NCBI GenBank assembly: GCA_037039685.1
Contig: JAWNGF010000005.1
Span: 1,674,001 to 1,738,000, forward strand
From: Ceratobasidium sp. AG-K
Lineage: Eukaryota > Basidiomycota > Agaricomycetes > Cantharellales > Ceratobasidiaceae
Length of the DNA stretch: 64,000 nucleotides
Direction: 5' to 3'
Below, piece by piece: positions 1 through 10,644 of the stretch (its first letter is position 1; each line of letters starts with the position of its first letter). The position numbers were made by a program, and so were the translations under genes. A model generated the notes under the pieces. The model was not told where the DNA came from. It was given only the letters and a program-made list of their open reading frames with translations, and made no database searches.

Positions 1-590
1 AAATGGCTTGGATTAATTCTAGAGTTTATAAGAGGTCGGGGGGCGAGTGCGAGCTCATGGTTTTGGACGGTCGATATGTCTGAGCCCGTTTGATACCTGC
101 CTCGATCACCATGATGTTGAACATCTGTGGGTTCGATGTCCATGCGGGGCGTGGGTAGAATTAAACGCGAATCGGATGGTAAAGCCGCCGTTAACTCTGT
201 ACGCGTCTCCTACACAATATCAGTCAGAGTACCAATCGCCAACGTTTACCCAAGGTCAAGCTACTCACCCTGCGCGGCACCAACGGCCTTCTACCTGCAA
301 CATCCGGAATGGCGGCCTCTTTTGTAGTAATAGAACTCTCTTGGTGAGAACCGACCGCCTGCCTGGGTTGGATTAGGCGACGTTTGGGTGGCCCAGTAGG
401 CCACCCATTGTGGCTATACCCCAAACACTCCAATCCTCCCTTTTCGCATCTTTGACACACTGGCCGACGTGAGTCACATTTCTTGTGCCTGTTCAGACGA
501 ATAAAGGTTTATTCTACGTGAAGGAGTAGTTGCAAAGCTTAACCTCTGTTTGCAAGTCAAACAACTGGTACCCGTAGGACCTGGCGCCAT
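1..590 (-). CDS. TF1: Zn2Cys6 transcription factor, 5' part only (cut by window edge)
   Basis: Putative nuclear DNA-binding regulator. Exon 1 (590-544) encodes MAPGPTGTSCLTCKQ plus part of an Arg codon. Exon 2 (488-269) completes the six-cysteine cluster C-x2-C-x6-C-x6-C-x2-C-x6-C (HKKCDSRRPVCQRCEKG, then ECLGYSHNG). Exon 3 starts at 209 and stays open to base 1 (includes STVQNHELALAPRPL, aligning with STIQGHELESTLHLF of TF3). Exons 1 and 2 have exactly the lengths of those in TF3 (47 and 220 nt), so TF3 is its closest relative here. It is transcribed divergently from TF2, with about 200 bp between the two start codons that probably serves both. The regulatory half lies outside the window. 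Confidence 0.8.
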
Positions 591-788
591 AAGGCTAATT
601 TAGGTTCCAGGTATCACCTCATTGATTTATAATATATTTGTAATTGCTCCAACAGATCAGCGCTTTACTCTCTGCTAACGACGACAGGCGTTGACCCGAA
701 TTGGTGCATATTCGTACTGGAACGTCTGCTCAAATAAATATCTGTGCTATTCCAAAGGCGGTTCTATACCCTATAAACCCTCTAGTGA

Positions 789-2850
789 ATGATGCAGATG
801 CAGCGGTCTCTGCCAGGCCCAACCGGGACAAGCTGCTTGACTTGTAAGCAAAGGTTAGCATTCCAATCCCACCTGCAGTATAATACGAAGCTAACATATT
901 CATCGCCAGACACAAAAAATGCGATATGCGACGGCCAATATGTGCGAGATGCGAGAAGGGGGGTTATGACTGTTTGGGTTACAACCACAATAAGCGAGGC
1001 GCAGCGCCTCTACCGTCGATACCCAAGCCGCGGCCAGTTCGACGGCCACAAAACAGAGTCGGCATTCGATCGGCGGCTCGAGCGACATATAACCCGACGA
1101 GTTCGGATACCGATAGCCCAGGTAGTACCTCAGGATTATCTCCGCCGATTCTAGGATACGAAGTGAGTTGACTATGATAAAGACAAGGAAACAGCAAGTT
1201 GATATGGACCAGGATGGTAACGCATCGGCGTCTTCATCGTCTGGGTCGTCGAATGTTTCACCCGAGCTTAGTGTAGATGACACACTCGTCAACACTGCCC
1301 CAACCTACGGCGATATTATCTATCTGGACTCGAGGAGAACGAGCACCCATGGCCATCGGTCCCTGTTTGCCACCGGCCGTCCACCTGCACAACATTCACC
1401 TTTAACATTTCAGTCTCTACGAAACTTGTTCTCAGCGTATGCACGGCTTCCTGACACTCCTAGTTACCTTTCGAAGGCGATTCTGGGCAGCGCCAACGTT
1501 GAAGAATATGTTATGACGCACTGTATGTCTCCTAATTTCTGTCGAGGATGGGATCTGAAACATTCTACTAGGCGATCGCATGCTGGAACATACATACTTC
1601 AAGCCTCTAAGTAGACAGATGACGGAAATGCAGTGTCTGATCACAAAACGCCTGCAAACATCGGAGCTCACCGTTGGGTCATGTTCCTATGTGCTAGGAT
1701 ATGTGAATCGTTTATCAAGTCCGATACTTCGCACAACAAAACGTACAGCCTTTGGATTGATCAACTGCAACAGGCCTCAAAGCTTCGCTTACTGGCACTC
1801 TTGACTCGAGTGAGATTCAGGAGCGGCGGGGAGATTGGCTAGAGGTGAGTTTCAAGAGTAGATGCCCATAGCCCCACATCTGAATCTTGGATTTAAGATA
1901 CTCCTTTTGAAGACAATGGTTGAACATAGCTCAACACATACCAGCTACTCCGAAGTGCCACACCTACATTCCTCTTCAGATGGCATACTCTGAGCCGACA
2001 CTTTGGCCAACCGACTGCGACCCTACCTGTATCCCGCTCGTGAACGTGATAACTTCGTCTCGCCACGAATTCTCATTCTTTACCCTAATGGACACCACCG
2101 CAGCAATGGCGTTCGGGCTCCCCCAGCAGGTCGAATACGACACCTCAATGAAACATCTCCCCACTTCTTCTACTGCCCACGAATGGGTGCATAGTACTCC
2201 GATGGAGTTCCAGATTGCACTCGCCGAGATCAATGCATGTCGGGACAAGAGTCCCAACGCACGATGTTGGGAAGAGATCGAACGCAAACTCACCACATGG
2301 CAGGCTCGTCTGACCGAGGTCGATAAGAGCTGGGAGTCGTGGATGACGATTGCATGGTTTGCGGTTCAGGAGAGCTGGCGGCATGCTCTACTCATATATC
2401 TATATATGGTGAGTCGCCATCTGCAGTATTGAGTTAGTCTAAAACATCTTCGCAAGTCGGTATGCGGTGCACTCTCGGATGACCCGAGAGTGCAGGCATC
2501 TGTGAGCCAGATCCTGCAAGTGATCTCGACAGTAAGGAAGCGCGAGTCGCCGGACGTAAATGTGCCGTTCTTTATTCAGTATCTCATGGTAAGCCACTCT
2601 ACTGGATCTTACGCTGGTCGTGCTGAGTGCCCCTACCCAGGCTGGGATATGCGCCCGTAGCGAGAAACAACGGTCAATAGCACGAGAGAACCTGGCAAAC
2701 GTATCGGACACGAAGTTCTGGCTGATGCGGGCGATCGATTTTGTGCCAGTGCTGGACAACTTGTGGCACGGTGCGGCGGCCAACGGTCGTCCGATCAGAT
2801 GGAGCGACTATCTGCGCTCACGAGAAAAGGCACTTCCTGTCGTGGTATGA
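789..2850 (+). pseudogene. TF2: Zn2Cys6 transcription factor, multiple indels
   Basis: All seven family exons are recognisable: 789-853, 910-1162, 1213-1522, 1572-1844, 1898-2408, 2457-2588, 2641-2850. The zinc cluster (SCLTCKQR, then HKKCDMRRPICARCEKG) and the last two exons are intact. Compared with the inverted copy TF4, exon 4 lacks one base near 1670 (CACCG where TF4 has CACCCG) and another between about 1765 and 1800. Exon 5 lacks one base near 1932 and gains two near 1975. Exon lengths are 273 and 511 nt, against 275 and 510 in TF4. The frame is therefore broken at four places, which is more than one assembly slip would explain. A truncated DNA-binding product is still possible. Expression and function are unknown. 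Confidence 0.82.
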
Positions 2851-3053
2851 CATGCCTTGCCCGTTATGCTTGTATTTGTCCACAGTGTCCATTCCATGAT
2901 TTGTCCGCGCGGGTCCGTAATTGTATTTGTAATCTTATTCTTGGTTGGCGCCCATCCGCTCAACGACCACCACCACTCCCCAGATATTGTTTCACACGCT
3001 GTACATAAAACAATACCCATCAATCATTTCGCTAAGCGAAAAGCTCTCAGTTT

Positions 3054-5087
3054 ATGGCCCCAGGTCCCAATGGTACCAGTTGTCTGACCTGTAAACAGAG
3101 GTTGATTTAGCTGTTTTGTGTTACACCCTCAGATAGACTAAACTTATGCTCCTCTACATAGGCACAAGAAATGTGATTCACGTCGGCCTACATGTCAAAG
3201 ATGCGAGAAAGGCGGTCACGAATGTCTAGGATATAGTCACAATGGACTGCCACCCGGGCCACTTCGACGGGTCGCAATTCGACCAAGGCAAATAACTGCC
3301 CCTCGTCAAGCTGTGTCTAATCCCGCACTGGAGGCTATAATTCAAGCAGCTCCAATTGTGGATTCGCCCATGCGCCCTAGGGTGAGGTAGCGGTCTCATG
3401 CGAAACACGGTGCCGTTGCTGATTGATCATCAATAGGAGTCGCACAAAGACTCACCGACGGTCTCGTTATCCAAATCAACTCCAGCTCCTAAACTAGGCT
3501 CGGATAGTCAACTCACAAATAGCACCCAATCTCAAGGTGGCGAGAACTCGCAACCGATAGACCCACGAACATCAACTATCCAAGGCCATGAACTTGAGTC
3601 CACTCTTCACCTTTTCGATAACTATCCAGCCGACCCCACTCAGTTCCTGCAGAAATTGATACAATCCTATTCCGGAATACCTTATATCCCTCATCGTTTG
3701 TTGAACCCTCTCCCAGGAAGTTCTAACCTTGAGGATCTTGTTATTGCGCATTGTAAGTTGCTCTACATGTTGCGGGATGTAATCTTACTGAAGCACACGG
3801 AATAGACGAGCACATGATCCAATGGTCATATTTTAAGCCTCCCCGAAGTCAAATAACACCTTTACGACAAATGCTTCTCTCACGGGTGCAAGCCTCGAGG
3901 TTTGGCGGTTGGATCATGTTTATTGGTACCCACATCTGCGAATCGCTCGCCAAAGGGGAGAACTCGAAAAACAGCGCCTACTATGTTTGGATCAAGCAGG
4001 TGGAACAGGTAGCCGGGGAAGCCTTAAATAAATACTACGCTCCCGAGGAGAGCCGAAGTCGACTAGGGAACTGGTTGGATGTACGTGATGATTTATTGCG
4101 TACTATGTGTTCATGCTCAAACCGGGCTTAGATAGCATTCCTGAAAGGGCTACTGGTGCACAGTTCGTATACACCTCAGGTGCTCCGAGACTCGGCGAAA
4201 GAGTTTCTGCAAATGGCGTTTTCCGACCCCACGCTCTGGCCCAGTAATTCTAACCTTACTTCAGTCCCACTAATAAACGTGGCTGCCTCTGCTCAAGCAG
4301 GGTTTTCGTATTTTGCACTGATAGACATCACGTCCGCCATGGTACTTGGCATTCCTCAACAGGTGGAATACGATACTTCACTCGGGCGCCCCTCTTCTGC
4401 TTCCGTCACCCACGGACGCATGCACGGTATTCCTCTCGAGTTCCAGATTACGATTGCCGAAATCAATGCATGCCGTGACAAGAGCCCTTACGCACCAAGC
4501 TGGAAGGAGATCGAACATAAGCTTATAACGTGGCAAACTCGCCCGAGCGAGTACGATCCAAGCTGGGAGTCGCAAGTGATTATTGCCTGGTTCGCGGTTG
4601 AAGAGAGCTGGCGCCACACCTTGCTGGTTTACTTGTACCTGGTAAGCTCTCTAGGAATTCAGGCCCTGTTAGTGCATTCATATCCTCCAAGGCGGTCTGT
4701 GGTGCATCTTCAGATGACCAGAGGATAGAGTCATCTGTGAGACAGATATTTCAGGTCGTCGAAGCTGTCAAGCAACCTGGAACGTCGAGCGTGATCATAC
4801 CGTTCTTCCCGCAGTATCTCATAGTAAGCAAGAGGTGTTGTTGAGCTTCGTGGCAATCCTGCTAACAACACGCATAGGCTGGTATTTGTGCTCGAAGCGA
4901 GAAGCATAGGTCGTTGGTGCAGAGGCACCTGTCGATTCCATCGGGCAATAAGTTCTGGTTGGTACGTACCGTAGATTTTGTACCGGTCTTAGACGATTTG
5001 TGGCGTGGTGCAGCTGTTGATGGACGCCCAATTGGGTGGTCCGACTATATGCGCTCGCGAGAGAAGGTACTTCCCGTCGCAGCGTGA
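3054..5087 (+). CDS. TF3: Zn2Cys6 fungal transcription factor (intact reference copy of the array)
   Basis: Predicted 569-aa nuclear regulator. Exons: 3054-3100, 3162-3381, 3437-3752, 3806-4080, 4132-4641, 4692-4823, 4878-5087; all phases agree. Residues ~9-45 form the C6 zinc cluster (SCLTCKQRHKKCD, RRPTCQRCEKG, ECLGYSHNG). The rest is an alpha-helical regulatory domain of the fungal_trans_2 type; family membership is inferred from architecture. Blocks conserved through the array are YFKP, IMFI..ICESL, FLQM.FSDPTLWP, GIPQQVEYDTS, EINACRDKSP, ESWRHTLLVYLYL, GICARSEKHRS and FVPVLDDLW. The start codon precedes GPNGTSCLTC, matching the paralogues. It lies between TF2 and its inverted copy TF4. 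DNA target and regulated pathway are unknown. Confidence 0.9.
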
Positions 5088-5299
5088 CATGTTCCATCTG
5101 TTCCGTTCTATTTAATTTGGTTACGGTAGCGAGCTGCATGGGGGTGTTATTGTATTATTGTAATAATCATATGGTTACGTTTGATTGTAACGAATGTACA
5201 AATATTAATCTATGCTACCTTTTTTGCGTGCGTCTCTTGGAGGCCCAGCATTAAAAGTGCAGTTAGGTGCCCACGCCAACTCCGCAACCATATGCAAGC

Positions 5300-5408
5300 G
5301 CAATGGATGGCGCACATTTCGCCGCAGCGGGAGGTACCTTCTCTCGCGGTGCATATAGTCGGCCCATCCAATTGGAGGTCCCGAAATAAGCATAACGGGC
5401 GAGGTATG
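5300..5408 (-). repeat. Inverted scrap of a TF3-like last exon joined to the TF4 3' flank
   Basis: Read on the minus strand, about 5378-5300 repeats the end of TF3 (5030-5100): it encodes PIGWADYM and continues through the stop region with one base missing. Immediately 5' of it on that strand, 5408-5390 matches the 3' flank of TF2 after its stop (both contain CCCGTTATGCTT). Two different gene tails are thus fused directly behind TF4. No start codon or splice site is attached, so it is a rearrangement scar rather than a gene. Confidence 0.7.
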
Positions 5409-7468
5409 TCATACCACGACAGGAAGTGCCTTTTCTCGTGAGCGCAGATAGTCGCTCCATCTGATCGGACGACCGTTGGCCGCCGCACCGTGCCACAAGT
5501 CGTCCAGCACTGGCACAAAATCGATCGCCCGCATCAGCCAGAACTTCGTGTCCGATGCGTTTGCCAGATGTTTCCGCGCTACCGATCGTTGTTTCTCGCT
5601 ACGGGCGCATATCCCAGCCTGGGTAGGGGTACTCAGCACGACCAGCGTAAGATCCAGTAGAGTGGCTTACCATGAGATACTGAATAAAGAACGGCACATT
5701 TACGTCCGGCGACTCGCGCTTCCTTACTGTCGAGATCACTTGTAGGATCTGGCTCACAGATGCCTGCACTCTCGGGTCATCCGAGAGTGCACCGCATACC
5801 GACTTGCGAAGATGTTTTAGACTAGTTCAATACTGCAGATGGCAACTCACCATATACAGATATATGAGTAGAGCATGCCGCCAGCTCTCCTGGGCCGCAA
5901 ACCATGCAATCGTCATCCACGACTCCCAGCTCTTATCGACCTCGGTCAGACGAGCTTGCCATGTGGTGAGTTTGCGTTCAATCTCTTCCCAACATCGTGC
6001 GTTGGGGCTCTTGTCCCGACATGCATTGATCTCGGCGAGTGCAATCTGGAACTCCATCGGAGTACTATGTACCCATTCGTGGGTAGTAGAGGAGCCTGGA
6101 ATATGGTTCATTGAGGTGTCGTATTCGACTTGTTGGGGCAACCCGAGTGCCATTGCTGCGGTGGTGTCCATTAGGGTAAAGTAGGCAAATTCGTGGCGCG
6201 ACGAAGAGACCACGTTCGCGAGTGGAATGCACGTGGGATCGCAGTCGGTTGACCAGAGTGTCGGCTCGGAGTATGTCATCTGGAGGAATATAGGTGTGGC
6301 ACTTCGGAGTAGCTGGTATGTGTTTGAGCTATGTTCAACCATCGCCTTCAAAAGGAGTATCTGAAATCCAAATAGTCCAATGTCAGGGTGTATATGCCTG
6401 TTCTGACAACTCACCTCCAGGCAATCTGCTCGCCGGTCCTGAATCTCACTCGAGTCCAGAGTAATGGTCAGCGAAGTCCGAAGCACCTGCTGTAGTCCAT
6501 CGATCCAAAGAATATAGGTTTTATTATGCGAAGTGTCGCGCTCGATAAGTGATTCACATATCCTAGCACGTAGGACCATGGCCCAACGGGTGAGCTCCGA
6601 TACCTGCAGACGTTTCGTGATCATCGACTGTAACCCTTTTACTTGTCTACTTAGAGGCTTGAAGTACGCATGTTCCATCATACGATCACCTAGTACCGAG
6701 TGTTAGAATCGCATCTTTAGGTGAAGGCAGGATAGCCCTACAATGCAACATAAGGTATTCTTCGACGTTGGCGCTGCCCAGAATCGCCTTCAAAGGGTAA
6801 CTAGGGGTGTTGGGAATCCGTGCGTATATTAAGAACAAGGTTCGTAGCGACTGAAAGGACAGAGTCGAGCGTTTCGCGGGTATGTGGCTGCCGCCAAATA
6901 TGGGTCGATCACTACGAGCACTCGTAGCCTTAGAGTCCAGGTATGTAACACTGTCGTTGATTGGGGTAGTGTTTACGAGTGTGACATCCACGGCAAGCTC
7001 GGGCGAGACATTTAACGCCCCAGTGGATGAAGGTGCTGGTAGACTCGTATCCTGGTATAAATCATCTCGCCGCTTCCTTATCGCCATCATGGTCGACTTA
7101 CGTCGTATCGTAGAATGGGTGGAGATTCTCCTAAGACACTACTCGAGTTATCGGCGTCTGTACGTGTAGGGTTATATGCCACCTGAGTTGTCCATCGAAC
7201 GCCGGCTCTACTTCGTTGTGGCTGAACGGACGCAGTCTCGGTGCTGACGGCGGGGGCACCACACCTCGCTTGTTGTGGCTGTAACCCAAACAATCAAAAT
7301 CTCCCGTCTCACATCTCACACATGTTGGCCGCCGCATATCGCATTTTTTGTGCCTGCCGGCGGAGATGTTGGATTCGCATTATAGACATAGGGCTAGAAC
7401 ACTTACCTTTGCTTGCAAGTCAAGCAACTTGTCCCGACAGGGCCGTGCAGAGTCCGTTGTGGCTGCAT
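5409..7468 (-). pseudogene. TF4: inverted copy of TF2, Zn2Cys6 transcription factor with one frameshift
   Basis: Exons: 7468-7407, 7353-7102, 7051-6742, 6689-6415, 6360-5851, 5802-5671, 5618-5409. The zinc cluster is complete (HKKCDMRRPTCVRCETG). Exon 2 is 252 nt, so the frame fails; TF2 has 253 nt. The reading frame changes near 7215-7225, between the PPPSAPRLRPFS segment and the segment AYNPTRTDADNSS that aligns with TF2. All other exons keep the family lengths and frame. Intron 4 (54 nt) is in frame and stop-free, so its retention would be silent. With a single lesion this may be a young pseudogene or a sequence error. The last exon and intron positions are nearly identical to TF2, in opposite orientation about 2.6 kb away. 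Confidence 0.8.
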
Positions 7469-7718
7469 GATCAACTAGAGGGGCTGTATGGTACGGGTTC
7501 TTCGGTCGAATAGTTTGAATGTTTTATCGGAGCAGAACTTCCAGCGCGAGTATGTGTCAATTCGCGATCACAGTTGTCGTGGTCAGAAATGAGAGCAAAA
7601 CACTGATCCATGGGACAATTACAAATATATTATAAATCCTTAAGGGGTCTAAATTTAGCCTAACATGAATATGGATGACTCGAACAAGGCGCATATACGA
7701 ACATCAAGGTGGCGCCCA

Positions 7719-9686
7719 CTATAGAACGACCGGGAGTACTTTTTCTCGTGACCGTAAGTAGTCACTCCACTTGATTGGACGACCACCAGCGGCAGCACCG
7801 TGCCATAAGTCGTCAAGCACTGGTACGAAATCTACAGGTCGGAGCACCCAAAACCTAGTGTCTGACACATTTGCCAGTCGACTCCGCACTATTGAGCGAT
7901 GCCTCTCGCTGCGAGCACATATCCCAACCTGTTGTATAGTCGATAAATCCTAACATACCATTTTATTGGATTGTAGATTTACACTTACCATGAAATATTG
8001 AATAAAGAACTGTACTGTGACGCCATTTGAACCTTGTTTCTTGACAGCTTCAGATATCTGCAAAATTTGCCTCACTGACGACTGCACTCGTGGGTCATCC
8101 GAGCATGCGCCGCATACCGACTTGGAGCTGGCTTGTTATATCATCAAAAGGGATACAAAAAGTAGGTTGACCTACCATATATAAGTACGCTAGCAGCGAA
8201 TGGCGCCAGCTTTCCTGCACCGCTAACCAAGTAACTACCGTCCATGACTCCCAGCCCGTCTCATACTCGCCTGGACGGGCCTGCCAGTTCTTCAACTTGT
8301 ACTCGATCTCCTCCCAGTTCCGTGCGTTAGGGCTCTTGTCTCGACACGCGTTGATCTCTACGAGGGTGATTTGAAAGTCGAGCGGAGAGCAGTGTGCATA
8401 TGATGTGAAATTGGTTGGAAGGGAGTCGACCGTAGAACTATACTCTACTTGCTGAGGAAGCCCAAACGCCATAGCAGTCATGGAATCCAGCAGTATGAAG
8501 TGCGAAAACACATAGGGGTGTGAGACCATTGTATTCGCTAGCGGAACTACGGTTGGATCGCAGCCCTCTGGCCAGAGCTTGGGATTGGAATACACCATCT
8601 GAAGAAACATGGGTGTGGCGTAGCGAAGGACCTGATATGTGTTCGAGCTAGGAATCACCATAGTCTTAATAAAGAGAAGCTGGTTTCAAACTCAATACAT
8701 GAGCATGTATGACCACCAACTCGGTGCGCAAATATCGAACCTGTAGCCAATCTCCAAGGCGGCTCAGAGCCTCGCTCGTACCAAGGTCCCACGTTGACGA
8801 GGATCCAAGGACCTGATCCGTTTGATTAATCCAGAGGTGGTAAGTTTGGTTTTCCGAGGCATCTCCTTCAAGAATAGACTTGCAAATCCTCGCGTGTATG
8901 AATAAGACCCAACGGACGAGGTTCGATCTTTGCATTTTTGAGATAACCGCACCTCGCAAGAGTTTAGTTTGAATCTGGGAAGGCTTAAAGTGGGCATATT
9001 CTATCATCCGGTCCCCTGCCAAACGTTGGATGAACACATTCCGTGAAACGCATCCAAAACTCACAATACGACACGACATAGTCTTCAAGGCCGGGGTTAT
9101 TCAAGAGTGATTTTGACAAGCGATACGGAGTGTAAGGGATTCGAGTGTAGAGCGCAAGCAAGCCTTGTAGAGATAGACGCGAGCTAGGCGCATGCGCTAC
9201 GGAAGGACGTACGGCAATTTCCCCAGAGGTTGGGGACGACCTGGTACCATTAGAGGGCTCTATGTCGTGCTTAATTTGGCTGTCCTCAGGTAGAACGGAA
9301 AGTGGACCAAATGACGCCAGGCCGCGTTCAGATATCGACGGATTGCTCACTGAATTGTTTCCTGTATTTTCGCATAGAAATTTTGTTGACTCGGGGCAAG
9401 TTTGAAGCCCCTGTACTCTCGGTGGGATTGACCGTTGTCTGAGTGGCCCTCGTGGGGAACCATTGGTACCCGCTGCGTTGTGACCATATCCCAGGCATTC
9501 AAAATTTCCTTTTTCACATCTCCCACATGTAGGCCGGCGTTGGTCGCACTTTTTGTGTCTATCGACGATAAGTTAGTTTATCTTTTATAAAACAAACCCA
9601 CACAATCACGGACTACTTTACCTCCGTTTACAGGTCAAGCAGCTTCTCCCCAGAGGACCAGGTAATGATTTATGTATCCGCAGCAT
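7719..9686 (-). CDS. TF5: Zn2Cys6 transcription factor, fused exon 2-3
   Basis: Predicted 559 aa from six exons: 9686-9622, 9558-9065, 9015-8741, 8679-8176, 8120-7989, 7928-7719. The N-terminus reads MLRIHKSLPGPLGRSC; the cluster continues HKKCDQRRPTCGRCEKG and FECLGYGHN. The intron that separates exons 2 and 3 in TF3, TF7, TF8 and others is absent: the frame runs straight through 494 nt. The regulatory part keeps GLPQQVEY, EINACRDKSP, VQESWRHSLLAYLYM, GICARSERHRS and FVPVLDDLWHGAA. The ATG at 9686 was chosen because the paralogues also start 13-22 residues before the first Cys. It is likely a functional regulator with unknown targets. Confidence 0.88.
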
Positions 9687-10216
9687 TGAAAATAATTTTT
9701 GTGCGATTTTAGCGAGAAGTGTAGGGAGAAGCCTTTGGCAGTAATAGCAATTATTACAAAGGTCGTCGTTCAGTTCAGGTTGTACGAGCAAGTCGAGCAT
9801 CAAATACACAAGTGCAAACAAGGCCCAATAGTCGCCACCCCCTTTCTTGCAATCACTCGCTCCAGTTGACCCAGGCTATGGATCTTGACCAACGCTGCTA
9901 CTGCCAGGTCAATTCAGTGGATCTTCCGCGTAATTTCTAGAGTTTAAGTGTTATAACACGATAATTTCAACAAGTAAGAAAGCGATTGAAGGGAATTGCC
10001 CCTATTAATAAGCTCGACCAGTAAATTACGGTGAATGCGCTATATTGGGAAGAGATGGCGTAGAGTTATGCTAGCATGATAGTGTCACTGATTATGCAAC
10101 ACCTGAAGCCGCCTTTGTTCACATATTTCGTATGAAGGTTGGCATTGGCCACATCATATCTGATTATTTGAAGGCAAATTATTTACCGAGAAGGAGTAAA
10201 CGATTATGGATCGCAC
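9687..10216. other. Spacer without a gene
   Basis: Lies between the TF5 start and the orphan exon. I see no zinc-cluster second exon on either strand and no convincing open frame. It is AT-richer than the genes and would hold the TF5 promoter. Confidence 0.5.
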
Positions 10217-10281
10217 CTCTGCTCACAAGCCAAACAACTCCTTCCTATAGGACCAGGTGTTGATTTACGGGGCTGTAGCAT
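10217..10281 (-). pseudogene. Orphan first exon of a Zn2Cys6 gene
   Basis: Encodes MLQPRKSTPGPIGRSCLACE followed by Q and two bases of an Arg codon. It ends at a GT donor with exactly the 65-nt length of exon 1 in TF5-TF10. The first two zinc-binding cysteines are present. No HKKCD-type second exon follows within the 530 bp before TF5. It is the remnant of another array member whose remaining six exons were deleted. Confidence 0.75.
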
Positions 10282-10644
10282 CACGGGAGAATCTTCCTAC
10301 CTTCCTATCTGGCCTCGCAATACTGTAAGGTCTTTGGCGGCGGATGACAATAGAGGTCGCTGCTTTGCTCAGGCTGCGCGTAAATGAACCGTGGATCAAA
10401 TACAAAATAACAGCCAGCCTCCGGCAGGGGTAGTCTGTGAAATACAATGAGAACAAACAATTGATGTCGAGGTTCACCCGCGCTAGCATTGTCAACAAAG
10501 CGTAGTGTACCCCCTACGGACTCGACGCATCTAGATATTTAATCGCGAATCGTACAGAAACGCGGATGGCAACGCAACGTCACATCTTACAAACGATAAA
10601 TGTAGAATTTCACAGCGCATATACCAACACCGCACCACAGTAGA

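Noticed and set aside
47..376. Plus-strand open frame at the left edge
   Set aside because: Antisense to TF1 exons 2-3, which have zinc-cluster and paralogue support.
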